Shown here: piece by piece, positions 37,528 through 46,550 of the stretch
How the letters are laid out: each line of letters begins with the position of its first letter
Position numbering within the stretch: the stretch's first letter is position 1
Assembly: GCF_003688595.1 (NCBI RefSeq)
Contig: NZ_RCWT01000011.1
Location: 310,001 to 374,000, forward strand
Length of the DNA: 64,000 nt
From: Sphingomonas sp. PP-F2F-G114-C0414
GTDB taxonomy: Bacteria; Pseudomonadota; Alphaproteobacteria; Sphingomonadales; Sphingomonadaceae
Direction of reading: 5' to 3'
Translations under genes and position numbers: made by a program
Notes under the pieces: generated by a model
What the model was told of the DNA's origin: nothing
What the model saw: only the letters and a program-made list of their open reading frames with translations
The model's database searches: none

Positions 37528-38378
37528 CGGATGACGGGCGGCTTGCCGAACAGGCCGGCGTTATAGTCCTCGATCGCGCGGACGATCTCTTCGCGGGTGT
37601 TCATGACGAAGGGACCGTGGGAGACGACGGGCTCGCCGATCGGGTCGGCGTGGCCGTAAAGGATTGTGGCGGGGGCTTCAGTCTCAACAGTGATGGTGTC
37701 GCCCTCGTTGCCGAATGTGGCGAGGTGGTGCGGCTTGATGGGTGTGCCGTTGGCGGTGGGGGCGCCGGCGACAACGTAGAAGAACACCGCGCGGCCGGTT
37801 GGGGCTGGCAGGTCGACCTTGGCGCCGGCTTCGAGTTCGACGGTCATCATCGCGACGTCGGTCAGGGATTCGATCGGGCCCTGTCGTCCGGCAAACGTGC
37901 CGGAGATCAGGTTCACGGTGCCCCCCTCGACCGGGATCGCGGGAATGTCCTCGCGCTGGAGGCCGGTATAGGCGGGCTTGGTCATCTTGAGGCGGCCGGG
38001 GAGATTGACCCAGAGTTGCAGGATCTCCAGCGGGCCGCCGTCGCGCTTGAATGATGCGGGCGAGATCTCCGCATGGATCAGGCCCGAGCCAGCGGTCATC
38101 CACTGGACACCGCCTGCGCGAATGACGCTTTCGTGGCCGCCGCTGTCGAGATGCGCCATCTCGCCCTCGAGGATGAAGCTCACCGTCTCGAAGCCGCGGT
38201 GCGGATGCGGGCCGAACGGCAGGCCGCTGTTGCCGGGGCGATAGGTCTGCGGACCGTGATGGTTGAGGAACAGGAACGGATCGACCTGCGGCAGGCCGGC
38301 CCCCGGCAGCGGGCGTCGTGTCACCAGGTCGGCGATATCGTCGCGCTGGGCGGGATACTGGTTGAGGACGTGGCGCAT
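37524..38378 (-). CDS. Pirin-family bicupin protein
   Basis: 284 residues. The N-terminal cupin has the pirin metal signature FGPHPHRGFETVSFILEGEM with E/H ligands, followed by GGVQWMTAGSGLIHAEI; the second cupin starts around 180. Some pirins act as quercetin dioxygenases or redox-linked regulators. Its ATG is 1 base after the stop of the flavin reductase gene, making a tight three-gene operon with the extradiol dioxygenase, consistent with quinone or flavonoid handling. Confidence 0.92.
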   Translation of the reverse strand: MRHVLNQYPAQRDDIADLVTRRPLPGAGLPQVDPFLFLNHHGPQTYRPGNSGLPFGPHPHRGFETVSFILEGEMAHLDSGGHESVIRAGGVQWMTAGSGLIHAEISPASFKRDGGPLEILQLWVNLPGRLKMTKPAYTGLQREDIPAIPVEGGTVNLISGTFAGRQGPIESLTDVAMMTVELEAGAKVDLPAPTGRAVFFYVVAGAPTANGTPIKPHHLATFGNEGDTITVETEAPATILYGHADPIGEPVVSHGPFVMNTREEIVRAIEDYNAGLFGKPPVIR

Positions 38379-38379
38379 G

Positions 38380-38952
38380 TCAGGAGGCCTCGCGGTCGGC
38401 TGCGGTGGGGCGGGCGATGTCGGCGAGCAGGTCGTCGATGCCGGCGACGAGGAAATCGAGCGTGCGCTGGTCGGTCAGGCGACCGTCGGCGATCTTCTCG
38501 TGCACGGCGCCAACGACGGCTTGTGGGCGCAGGACGGTGCGGGCGCCGATCGAGGCCAGCGTCTCGTTCAGTTGCGCGTGCGCACGCGCGCCGCCGACTG
38601 CGCCGGGCGACGAGGTGATCGTGAAGACCGGCTTGCCCGTGAGCGTCGCCTTGCCGTGCGGGCGTGAGGCCCAGTCGAGCGCGTTCTTCAGGACGCCGGA
38701 CATGCCGTGATTGTATTCGGGGGACGCTATGACGATCCCGTCAGCGGCGCCGATTGCCGCGCGCAGGGCTGCGACGGCGGCGGGGGGCGTGTCGGTGTCG
38801 GCGTCCTGATCGTAGAGGGGCACGTCGTTCAGCGCGAAGACCGTCAGCGCTGCCTTGTCGACGATTGCGTCGCCTAGCGTGGTCAGGATCGCGGTATTGT
38901 ACGAGCCGCGGCGCAGGCTGCCTGAGATCGCGAGCAGGACGGGAAGAGCCAT
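38380..38952 (-). CDS. NADPH-dependent FMN reductase (ChrR/YieF-type quinone reductase)
   Basis: 190-residue flavodoxin-like reductase. FMN-phosphate loop LAISGSLRRGSYNTAIL, the second flavin motif VIASPEYNHGMSGVLKNALD and TSSPGAVGGARAHAQL are typical of the NADPH:quinone/FMN reductase family. The ATG at 38952 follows AAAGGA; upstream in-frame codons overlap the dioxygenase gene and lack family features. Middle gene of the dioxygenase/reductase/pirin operon. Confidence 0.92.
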   Translation of the reverse strand: MALPVLLAISGSLRRGSYNTAILTTLGDAIVDKAALTVFALNDVPLYDQDADTDTPPAAVAALRAAIGAADGIVIASPEYNHGMSGVLKNALDWASRPHGKATLTGKPVFTITSSPGAVGGARAHAQLNETLASIGARTVLRPQAVVGAVHEKIADGRLTDQRTLDFLVAGIDDLLADIARPTAADREAS

Positions 38953-38962
38953 GGGAATTCCT

Positions 38963-39757
38963 TTAGTTGAAGCGGTAGCCGGAAATCGCGGTTTGCAGCA
39001 CGCGCTCGTTGTAGACCTGCGCACCGGGCTGATCGGAGGCGCCGGCGGCGACCATCAGCGGGAGGAGATGCTCTTCTCGGGGATGCGAAAGACGGCCGGC
39101 GGGGGCTTCAGCCCAGCCGGCTAGCGCTGCCGCTCGGGCGGGCGGTTCGGACTCGACCGCGCCGGTCAGCCATTGGTCGAAGGCTTCGGACGGCGCGGTG
39201 AAGCGGGGGTCGCCGTAGCCCCGCATGTTGTGGAAGCTCATGCCCGAGCCGACGATCAGGACGCCTTCGTCGCGTAAGGGAGCGAGCGCGCGGCCGGCGG
39301 CGGTGTGAAGTGCCGGGTCGAGATCGCGGTCGACAGACATCTCGACGACCGGGATGTCGGCGTGGGGGAACGCGACCTTCATCGGGATGAAGACGCCGTG
39401 ATCGAGGCCGCCCGTGGGGTCGACATTGGCGGTCAGGCCGGCTTCGCGGAGCAGGTCGGCGGCGCGGGCTACCAAGGCGGGATCGCCGGGCGCGTCGTAG
39501 CGCAACTCATAGGTATGCGCCGGAAAGCCCCCGTAATCGTAGATCAGCGGCGGCGTTGCGGCGCCGGTGAACGCGAAGCCGCGCGTTTCCCAGTGGCCGG
39601 AGACGACGAGGATCGCCTTGGGCTTTTCGGGGAGCGAGGCGGCGATCGACCGGAGGTACGCGGCCATGCCTGTCCAGTTACCGGCGGGGTCGTCCATGAA
39701 GAAACAGGGCCCGCCACCGTGCGGGATGAAGAGCGTGGGCTGGCGGGTGTTTGTCAT
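38963..39757 (-). CDS. DODA-type extradiol aromatic ring-opening dioxygenase (YgiD-like)
   Basis: 264 residues of the class III LigB/DODA superfamily. Metal ligands are H13 in FIPHGGGP, H55 in VVSGHWETRG, and probably the histidine of GGLDHGVFIPMKVAFP. GSGMSFHNMRGYG is the C-terminal family motif. Enzymes of this type cleave catecholic substrates such as DOPA. It is first in a three-gene operon with the reductase gene 10 bases downstream. Confidence 0.92.
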   Translation of the reverse strand: MTNTRQPTLFIPHGGGPCFFMDDPAGNWTGMAAYLRSIAASLPEKPKAILVVSGHWETRGFAFTGAATPPLIYDYGGFPAHTYELRYDAPGDPALVARAADLLREAGLTANVDPTGGLDHGVFIPMKVAFPHADIPVVEMSVDRDLDPALHTAAGRALAPLRDEGVLIVGSGMSFHNMRGYGDPRFTAPSEAFDQWLTGAVESEPPARAAALAGWAEAPAGRLSHPREEHLLPLMVAAGASDQPGAQVYNERVLQTAISGYRFN

Positions 39758-39833
39758 AATCTCGAGGTAGGCGGCGGTGGCGGCGACCGGAAGGCCGCGA
39801 ATGGCAACGCTGCGTTGCCGGTTGGCGCGGCGG

Positions 39834-40901
39834 TCAGGTCCAGTAGAGGATTCGGGCTTGGGGGAGCTTGGCGGCGATCTCGTCCTGGAAGAAGCTGCGG
39901 AGCGCGCGCATCGTGTCGGCGTCGTAGACGTATTTGACCGAGCCGAACTTGGTGCGTTTCTCGGTGCGGTTGGCCATGCTGAGGTCGAGCGACGAGCCGG
40001 GGTACCAGGTTTCGAGCACCGCCTTCGATCCCGGCGTGTAGCGATGGGTGATCAGTTCGATCGTCACGTCGGGCACGTCGGCGAGCACCCTGCCCGCCTC
40101 CGCGAGCAATGCGCCATACGCCTCGCGCCAGCCTTCGGCGGCGATGATCGGGGCAACCGTCAGGCCGATCTTGTAGCCGGCGTCCGCCATTTTGCGCAGC
40201 GCGAGCAGGCGGGCCGCGACTGGGCTCGTGCCGCCCTCGAAGCGCGCATAGGCGGCGGGGTTGATCGAGGCGCGCATGCGGGTGCGGCCGCGATGGTCTA
40301 GCGTCAGCAATGGCTCGACTGCGTCGAACTTGGTGGTGAAGCGCAACTGCACGTCCGCCTCCCACGCGCCGAAATGCGCGATCAGCGCGGACAGCGATCC
40401 GGTGACGTGCTCGATGCCGAGCGGGTCGGTGTAGCAGGATGCCTCGAACGTCGTGCCTTCGTGCGCGCGGGCGGTCGAGCGCGACGTCACGGTGCCCTGG
40501 CCGAGGTGCGCGGGGAGTTCGGCGAGGATCTCGGGCAGGTTCGCATAGACGCGCGTTATGGGCGGCCCTTTGAGCGAGCCAGCAAGGTAGCAATAGCCGC
40601 AATGCGCGGGGCAGCCTTCGGCGAGGTCGATCCGCCAGTCCGCGCTGGGGGCGATCGGCTGGAGCTTCCGTTTCGAGGGCGGCGCGACGACGAGCGCCAG
40701 CGTTGCCTTGGCTTCGGCATAGGCGCGGCGGGAATCGTCGGGGAAGTCGAGTTTGAGGCGGTCGCTCGGTAGCGTCGTGACCGGCACACCCAGCGCGGTT
40801 GCACGCGCTGCGATCTCGGCACCGTGATCCCAACTCAGCGCGGACGGGGTCGCTAGCAGTCGCTTCGGCTGCCAGAGGCGTGAGGGTTTTGGCGCTGGCA
40901 T
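39834..40901 (-). CDS. Spore photoproduct lyase-like radical SAM protein
   Basis: 355 residues. Radical SAM cluster C97-x3-C101-x2-C104 in EGCPAHCGYCYLAGSL, and a second cysteine C156 in TFEASCYTDPLGIEHVTGSL. That context matches the place of the hydrogen-donating cysteine of Bacillus SplB. The C-terminal part (FGSVKYVYDADTMRALRSFF) also matches the SplB family. The organism is not expected to form spores, so the substrate may be 5-thyminyl-5,6-dihydrothymine formed in dry cells, or another lesion. Stands alone on the minus strand. Confidence 0.88.
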   Translation of the reverse strand: MPAPKPSRLWQPKRLLATPSALSWDHGAEIAARATALGVPVTTLPSDRLKLDFPDDSRRAYAEAKATLALVVAPPSKRKLQPIAPSADWRIDLAEGCPAHCGYCYLAGSLKGPPITRVYANLPEILAELPAHLGQGTVTSRSTARAHEGTTFEASCYTDPLGIEHVTGSLSALIAHFGAWEADVQLRFTTKFDAVEPLLTLDHRGRTRMRASINPAAYARFEGGTSPVAARLLALRKMADAGYKIGLTVAPIIAAEGWREAYGALLAEAGRVLADVPDVTIELITHRYTPGSKAVLETWYPGSSLDLSMANRTEKRTKFGSVKYVYDADTMRALRSFFQDEIAAKLPQARILYWT

Positions 40902-40937
40902 CGAACGACAACGCGCGCCTTCGGCGAAGCGTTGCGA

Positions 40938-41495
40938 CTATTTTACCGGGCGTTTCTCGAGCTTTCGCGCAAGCGTGCGGCGGTGCATGCCGAGGCGGCG
41001 TGCGGTCTCCGATATGTTGAAGTCGGTTTCGGCGAGCGTGGTGTGGATGCGCTCCCATTCGAGCGTCTTGATCGAGGTCGGGCGCTCGGACAGTTCGGTG
41101 TCGACACTGCCCTCGGTGCGATCGAACGCGGCTTCGATGTCGTCGGTGTTCGAGGGTTTGACGAGATAATGCGACGCGCCGAGCTTGATCGCCTCGACCG
41201 CGGTGGCGATGCTGGCGAAGCCGGTGAGGACGACGACAAGGATCTCGGGATCGTGTGCGTGGAGCGTCTGGACGCAGACGAGGCCGGACGCACCGCCCAG
41301 CTTCAGGTCGACGACCGCGTAGCGTGGGGTGCGCTCGGCGAGTTGCTCGACGAGTTCCTCGTGGCTGGCCGCCTGCATCACTTCGTAGCCGCGGCGTTCG
41401 AACGAGCGGCGGAGCGTGCGGGCGAAGGTCTCGTCGTCCTCGACGATCGCCAGGAGTTTCGGTGCGGTTATGGCGTCCGTCACGGTGTCCGTCAT
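40938..41495 (-). CDS. regA: RegA/ActR/PrrA-type redox response regulator
   Basis: 185 residues. Receiver with acidic pair in AIVEDDETFA, phospho-acceptor D63 in VVDLKLGGASGL, LTGFASIATAVEAIKLGA and the lysine in YLVKPSNTDD. A short linker leads to a Fis-type helix-turn-helix (ISETARRLGMHRRTLARKL), which is the nearly invariant RegA recognition helix. It overlaps regB by 4 bases and ends the cyo operon. The RegBA system tunes respiration and other pathways to redox state. Confidence 0.94.
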   Translation of the reverse strand: MTDTVTDAITAPKLLAIVEDDETFARTLRRSFERRGYEVMQAASHEELVEQLAERTPRYAVVDLKLGGASGLVCVQTLHAHDPEILVVVLTGFASIATAVEAIKLGASHYLVKPSNTDDIEAAFDRTEGSVDTELSERPTSIKTLEWERIHTTLAETDFNISETARRLGMHRRTLARKLEKRPVK

Positions 41496-42805
41496 GACAG
41501 GGCGATCGCGGAGAGCGGCATGCGGATCGTGACTTCGGCGCCGCCGCCTTCACAGTTTACGACCGACACGCCGCCGCCAAGCTTGCGCATGACGTTGACC
41601 GCGAGGAACAGGCCGAGGCCGTGGCCGGGTTCGCGCTTGCTCGACTGATAGGGTTTGCCGAAACTGGCGAGGCGTTCGTCGCTGAAGCCGGGGCCGCGGT
41701 CGCGGACGATCAGCGCGAGGTCGCCGTCGGTGCGTTCGCCGCGGAAAGCGACCCAGTGCGGCGAGGCTTCGGCGGCGTTGTCGAGCACGTTGGCGATCAC
41801 CTGTTTCAATGCGGGGTCGGAGACGACCTGCGGATCGTCGCCGACTCGGGTGGTATAGTCGAAATCGACCGACGGGTGCACCGCGCGCCATTCGTCGACG
41901 ATTCCGTCGAGGAGCTGGTGAAGCGGCATGATCTCGGGCGCTTCGCCGCGCGCTTCACCAGCCGACAGGAGAATGCCGGTGACGATCGCCTTGCAGCGTT
42001 GGACCTCGGACTGCATCTCGACGATCTCGGCCTGGAGGTCGGCGTCCTGCGCGAGCGTCGGCATGCGGCGCCAGTCGGCGAGAATTACGGCGATCGATGC
42101 GAGCGGCGTGCCGAGTTCGTGCGCGGCGCCGGATGCCAAGAGCCCCATGCGGACGATGTGATCCTCTTCAGCGGCCTGCTGGCGAAGGTCGGCAAGGCGC
42201 GTGTCACGGGCGCGCAAGTTTCCGGTGATGCGGGTCATGAACAGCATCAGCAGCGTCGCGATCAGCATGAAGCAAAGCAGCGAGCCGATCGTGTAGAGCA
42301 GGAAATACTCGCCGCTGTAATCAGGGGGCAGGATCAACGGGCGGTAATAGAGCGTGAGCACGCCGAAACAGGCGGCGGTGACGGCGACGATCGCCCAGCT
42401 CGACCAGCGATCGAGCAACACGGCGCCTAGCACGACGTGGAGCAGATAGAGCGAGATGAACGGGTTGGTCGCGCCGCCGGCGAGATAGAGCTGCGTGGTG
42501 AGCAGGCCGACGTCGAACAGCAGCGCAAGCAGCAGCTGGATGTTCGCGCCCTTGCGCCAGCCGTACAGCGGCATGCTCGCGAGGTTGAGCCCCACGGCCG
42601 CTGCAAGTGCGGCCATCATCGGGACCAGCGGGAGGTCGAAGCCGAGGCCGAAGCGCGCGAACAATATGGTGACGAACTGGCCGGCGACCGCGATCCAGCG
42701 CAGCGTCACGAGCTGGCGCATGTTGGCGTTGCCGGTCGCGTCGGTGCGCGCGGTGGCGAGCGCGAGCCAGCGTTGCCAGCCTTGGCGTGCCGCCTCCGAG
42801 GTCAT
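41492..42805 (-). CDS. regB: RegB/PrrB/ActS-type membrane redox sensor kinase
   Basis: 437 residues with about six transmembrane helices (35-190). The quinone-binding heptad GGATNPF is at 110-116. The H-box ASGAAHELGTPLASIAVIL has H229, and C271 in EVQRCKAIVTG matches the redox-active cysteine region of RegB. ATPase motifs are NVLDNAAEAS, RDRGPGF and GLGLFLAVNV. ATG at 42805 overlaps surf1 by 4 bases. Placement behind an oxidase operon suggests it reads the quinone pool that this oxidase drains. Confidence 0.94.
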   Translation of the reverse strand: MTSEAARQGWQRWLALATARTDATGNANMRQLVTLRWIAVAGQFVTILFARFGLGFDLPLVPMMAALAAAVGLNLASMPLYGWRKGANIQLLLALLFDVGLLTTQLYLAGGATNPFISLYLLHVVLGAVLLDRWSSWAIVAVTAACFGVLTLYYRPLILPPDYSGEYFLLYTIGSLLCFMLIATLLMLFMTRITGNLRARDTRLADLRQQAAEEDHIVRMGLLASGAAHELGTPLASIAVILADWRRMPTLAQDADLQAEIVEMQSEVQRCKAIVTGILLSAGEARGEAPEIMPLHQLLDGIVDEWRAVHPSVDFDYTTRVGDDPQVVSDPALKQVIANVLDNAAEASPHWVAFRGERTDGDLALIVRDRGPGFSDERLASFGKPYQSSKREPGHGLGLFLAVNVMRKLGGGVSVVNCEGGGAEVTIRMPLSAIALS

Positions 42806-43518
42806 GCCGCCTCTTGCCGCTTGCGCGCATCCTGGCGGACGAACACGACGAACGCACCGATCGTCATCGCGGCGAGCGCGAACCAGGTCAGCATGTAGAC
42901 GAGGTGGTTGTTGGGGAAGGCGATGATCGTCAGGCCACCGACCGGGGCGGCGCTGCCGGACTTGTCCGCATCGACGAAATAGGGGGCGACGTTCGACAGG
43001 CCGCGCGCCTTGGCGATCGCGGCGACGTCGCGCGAATACCATTTGCCGGTGGCGGGATCGTTGTGGCGCAGGAAGCCGCCGCCGGGCTCGGTGATGCGGA
43101 GATAGCCGGTCATCGTGACCGGGCCGGTCGAGTTGGTATGCGCGACGCGCTGCTCGGGCGAGACATAGCCGCGGTTGACGAGGACGGTGAAGCCTTGGGC
43201 GGTCCGCAAGGGCGTGACGACCCAATAGCCGCTGCCGAGGGCGGTGGCTGCACGGACCAGGGTCTCGCGCGAATTATCGAGGGTGCCGTCGAGCCGGATG
43301 CGGCGATAGGCATCGCTGGTGGCGGTGATCCCGTTCCAGGAGCCGGGTCCGGGCGGAGCGACGGGCGTGGCATGTGCACGCGCCGCGACCTGTTTGATCA
43401 GGTTGAGCTTCCAGGTGCGGCGCTCGACCTGCCAGATGCCGAGCGCGATGAACCCGGCGAACAGCAGCAACGCGACCAGGCCTGCGACATAGACGGCAGG
43501 GCCCGGTCGCGTCTTCAT
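42802..43518 (-). CDS. SURF1-family oxidase assembly protein
   Basis: 238 residues with the classic two-helix topology: TM1 at about 8-28 (VYVAGLVALLLFAGFIALGI, followed by WQVERRTWK) and TM2 near the C-terminus (LVYMLTWFALAAMTIGAFVV). Between them lie the SURF1 motifs YWVVTPL, VLVNRGYVSPEQR and VAPYFVDAD. The family assists heme a/o insertion into subunit I. ATG at 43518 shares one base with the cyoD stop; a GTG three bases earlier is an alternative. 4-base overlap with regB. Confidence 0.93.
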   Translation of the reverse strand: MKTRPGPAVYVAGLVALLLFAGFIALGIWQVERRTWKLNLIKQVAARAHATPVAPPGPGSWNGITATSDAYRRIRLDGTLDNSRETLVRAATALGSGYWVVTPLRTAQGFTVLVNRGYVSPEQRVAHTNSTGPVTMTGYLRITEPGGGFLRHNDPATGKWYSRDVAAIAKARGLSNVAPYFVDADKSGSAAPVGGLTIIAFPNNHLVYMLTWFALAAMTIGAFVVFVRQDARKRQEAA

Positions 43519-43901
43519 CACATGTCTGCCGCGGCCTGCATGGGCATCATGTTCGTGTTCATGTGGTACATTACCCAGATCGATCCGCTGAGCGTGATGA
43601 CGACGAGGATGATCGTGAAGATCAGCGCCATCATGGTCCAGCCGCCCTCCGACTTGCCGCTCATGTGCAGGAAGTAGATCATGTGGACGACGATCTGCGC
43701 GACCGCGAACACCATCACGACGAGCGCGGCGGTCGAGGGATCCTTGAACGCGCCGGTCATGACTGCCCAGAACGGGATCGCGGTCAGGATGACCGAGAGG
43801 AAAAACCCCTTGAGGTAGCTGCCACGCGTGCCGTGTGCTGCGCCGTTGTCATGATCGTGATCGGCGTGCGGATTGTTCGCCGGTGCTTGGGGGTCGCTCA
43901 T
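43518..43901 (-). CDS. cyoD: Cytochrome o ubiquinol oxidase subunit IV
   Basis: 127 residues with a His/Asp-rich N-terminus (NPHADHDHDNGAAHG) and three helices: LKGFFLSVILTAIPFWAVMT, ALVVMVFAVAQIVVHMIYFL and MALIFTIILVVITLSGSIWV. The middle one has the family's HMIYFLHM pattern. ATG at 43901 overlaps the cyoC stop by 4 bases. Confidence 0.95.
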   Translation of the reverse strand: MSDPQAPANNPHADHDHDNGAAHGTRGSYLKGFFLSVILTAIPFWAVMTGAFKDPSTAALVVMVFAVAQIVVHMIYFLHMSGKSEGGWTMMALIFTIILVVITLSGSIWVMYHMNTNMMPMQAAADM

Positions 43902-44536
43902 CGCAGGGTGCCCATCAGATAGACGAAGGTGAAGACGCCGATCCAGATGACGTCGAGGAAATGCCAGAACATGCTGAGGCACATCAGGCGGCGCTTGTTA
44001 GCGGCGATCAGGCCGTGCTTCTGGACCTGGACCATCAGCGTGACGAGCCAGATCAGGCCCATCGTGACGTGAAGACCGTGCGTGCCGACGAGCGTGAAGA
44101 ACGACGACAGGAACGCACTGCGGGTCGGGCCAGCTCCCTCATGGATGAGGTTGGCGAACTCGTACATTTCGATCGACAGGAACGCGAGGCCGAACAGGCC
44201 GGTGAAGACCAGCCACATTTGCATGACGCGCTGGCGACCTTCCTCCATCGACAGCATCGCGAAGCCGTAGGTGATCGACGAGAACAGCAGCATGGCGGTG
44301 TTCACCGCCACCAGCGGCAACTCGAAGATCTCCTTCGGGCTGGGGCCGCCGGCATAGCTGTTGCCGAGCACGGCATAGGCCGCGAACAGCACCGCAAAGA
44401 TGAGGCAGTCGCTCATCAGGTACATCCAGAAGCCCAGCATCGTGCTGCTGCCTTCCGGATGTTCGTGCTCGTCGATGTCGTAGAACGAGACCTTCTCGGT
44501 CTCGTTCACGCCATCCTTCATGGGTATTGCGGACAT
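43898..44536 (-). CDS. cyoC: Cytochrome o ubiquinol oxidase subunit III
   Basis: 212 residues with five helices of the heme-copper oxidase subunit III family: LGFWMYLMSDCLIFAVLFAA, VNTAMLLFSSITYGFAML, FTLVGTHGLHVTMGLIWL, and the conserved C-terminal MFWHFLDVIWIGVFTFVYLM. The gene begins 4 bases downstream of the cyoB stop and overlaps cyoD by 4 bases. Confidence 0.96.
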   Translation of the reverse strand: MSAIPMKDGVNETEKVSFYDIDEHEHPEGSSTMLGFWMYLMSDCLIFAVLFAAYAVLGNSYAGGPSPKEIFELPLVAVNTAMLLFSSITYGFAMLSMEEGRQRVMQMWLVFTGLFGLAFLSIEMYEFANLIHEGAGPTRSAFLSSFFTLVGTHGLHVTMGLIWLVTLMVQVQKHGLIAANKRRLMCLSMFWHFLDVIWIGVFTFVYLMGTLR

Positions 44537-44540
44537 CGCG

Positions 44541-46541
44541 TCAGGCTCCCTGGGTCGCGAGCTGGCGGGTGCGCGCGTTCTCGGTGGCGATCACATCCTC
44601 GACCGGGATGTGGAAGTCGCGCTTGTAGTTGAACGTGTGGAAAATCGTGGTGCCGAAGATGCCGGCGAGTGCCAGCCCTGCGAGCCACCAGATATACCAG
44701 ATCATCGCGAACCCGAACGCCACGCTGAGACCGGCCAGCACGACGCCCGTGCCGGTGCCGCTTGGCATGTGGATCGACTTGAAGCCGGTCACAGGCCGCT
44801 CGTGCTTGCGATCCTTCATGTCATACCAGGCGTCCAGATCGTGGACGATCGGCGTGAACGCGAAGTTGTACTCCGGCGGCGGCGACGAGGTCGCCCACTC
44901 CAGCGTACGGCCACCCCAGGGATCGCCGCTGTGATCGGCCAGCGCCTCGCGGTTGCGGATGCTGACGAAGATCTGGAGCAGGAACGCACCGATGCCGGCG
45001 GCGATCAGGGCTGCACCGAAGGCGGCGATGACGAACCAGATCTGCAGGTTCGGATCGTCGAAATAGCGCATCCGGCGGGTCACGCCCATCAGGCCGAGCA
45101 CGTAGAGCGGCATGAACGCGAAGTAGAAGCCGACCACCCAGCACCAGAACGATACCGTGCCCCACTTCTTGTCCAGCTTGAAGCCGAACGCCTTCGGGAA
45201 CCAGTAGTTGATGCCGGCGAACATGCCGAACAGCGTGCCGCCGATGATCACGTTATGGAAATGCGCGACCAGGAACAGCGAGTTGTGCAACACGAAGTCG
45301 GCGGGTGGCACGGCGAGAAGCACGCCGGTCATGCCGCCGATCGTGAACGTCACCATGAAGGCGATCGTCCACATCATCGGCAGTTCGAACCGGATCCGGC
45401 CCTTGTACATCGTGAACAGCCAGTTGAAGATCTTGGCCCCGGTCGGGATCGAGATGATCATCGTGGTGATGCCGAAGAACGAGTTCACGCTCGCGCCGGA
45501 GCCCATCGTGAAGAAGTGATGCAGCCAGACGAGATAGGCGAGGATCGTGATGACGAGCGTCGCATAGACCATCGAACTGTAGCCGAAGAGGCGCTTGCCC
45601 GAGAAGGTCGAGGTGACTTCCGAGAAAATGCCGAACGCCGGCAGGACCAGGATGTAGACCTCGGGGTGACCCCAGATCCAGATCAGGTTGACGTACATCA
45701 TCGGGTTGCCGCCCGAGTCGTTCGTGAAGAACGCGGTGCCGATGTAGCGGTCGAGCGACAGCATCGCGAGAACCGCGGTCAGGACCGGGAAGGCGGCGAC
45801 GATCAGGATGTTGGTGCAGAGCGACGTCCAGGTGAAGATCGGCATCTTCATCATGGTCATGCCGGGCGCGCGCATCTTGACGATGGTCGCGACCAGATTG
45901 ACGCCGGACAACAGCGTCCCGATGCCCGCGATCTGCAACGCCCAGATATAGTAATCGACACCGACGTCGGGCGAATACGCCAGTCCCGAGAGGGGCGGCA
46001 TTGCGAGCCAACCGGTCCGTGCGAACTCACCGATGAACAGCGACATCATGACGATCACGGCACCGGCCGTGGTCATCCAGAAGCTGAAATTGTTGAGGAA
46101 CGGGAACGATACGTCGCGCGCACCGATCTGGAGCGGGACGACATAGTTCATCAGTCCCGTGACCATCGGCATCGCCACGAAGAAGATCATGATCACGCCG
46201 TGCGCGGTGAAGACCTGATCGTAGTGATGCGCGGTCAGGTATCCTTCGGACCCGTTGAACGCCATCGCCTGCTGCGCACGCATCATGATCGCGTCGGAGA
46301 ACCCGCGCAGCAGCATGACGATCGCGAGGATCATGTACATGATCCCGATCTTCTTGTGATCCACGCTCGTGAACCACTCGTTCCAGAGATAGCCCCAGAC
46401 CTTGAAATAGGTCAGCGCGGCGACGAGCCCGAGCCCGCCGATCGCCACCATCGCGAAGGTGGCGACGACGATCGGTTCGTGCAGCGGCAGCGACTCCAGA
46501 GTCAGGCGGCCGAAGATAGTCTTCAACAGTGTGTCGTTCAT
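44541..46541 (-). CDS. cyoB: Cytochrome o ubiquinol oxidase subunit I
   Basis: 666 residues, catalytic proton-pumping subunit with about 15 helices. [20 protein letters not shown] holds the CuB histidine and its cross-linked tyrosine; [12 protein letters not shown] gives the two further CuB histidines; [15 protein letters not shown] near 420 carries the heme ligand region. Length equals E. coli CyoB. It starts 9 bases downstream of cyoA. Confidence 0.97.
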   Translation of the reverse strand: MNDTLLKTIFGRLTLESLPLHEPIVVATFAMVAIGGLGLVAALTYFKVWGYLWNEWFTSVDHKKIGIMYMILAIVMLLRGFSDAIMMRAQQAMAFNGSEGYLTAHHYDQVFTAHGVIMIFFVAMPMVTGLMNYVVPLQIGARDVSFPFLNNFSFWMTTAGAVIVMMSLFIGEFARTGWLAMPPLSGLAYSPDVGVDYYIWALQIAGIGTLLSGVNLVATIVKMRAPGMTMMKMPIFTWTSLCTNILIVAAFPVLTAVLAMLSLDRYIGTAFFTNDSGGNPMMYVNLIWIWGHPEVYILVLPAFGIFSEVTSTFSGKRLFGYSSMVYATLVITILAYLVWLHHFFTMGSGASVNSFFGITTMIISIPTGAKIFNWLFTMYKGRIRFELPMMWTIAFMVTFTIGGMTGVLLAVPPADFVLHNSLFLVAHFHNVIIGGTLFGMFAGINYWFPKAFGFKLDKKWGTVSFWCWVVGFYFAFMPLYVLGLMGVTRRMRYFDDPNLQIWFVIAAFGAALIAAGIGAFLLQIFVSIRNREALADHSGDPWGGRTLEWATSSPPPEYNFAFTPIVHDLDAWYDMKDRKHERPVTGFKSIHMPSGTGTGVVLAGLSVAFGFAMIWYIWWLAGLALAGIFGTTIFHTFNYKRDFHIPVEDVIATENARTRQLATQGA

Positions 46542-46550
46542 GATGGTTCT

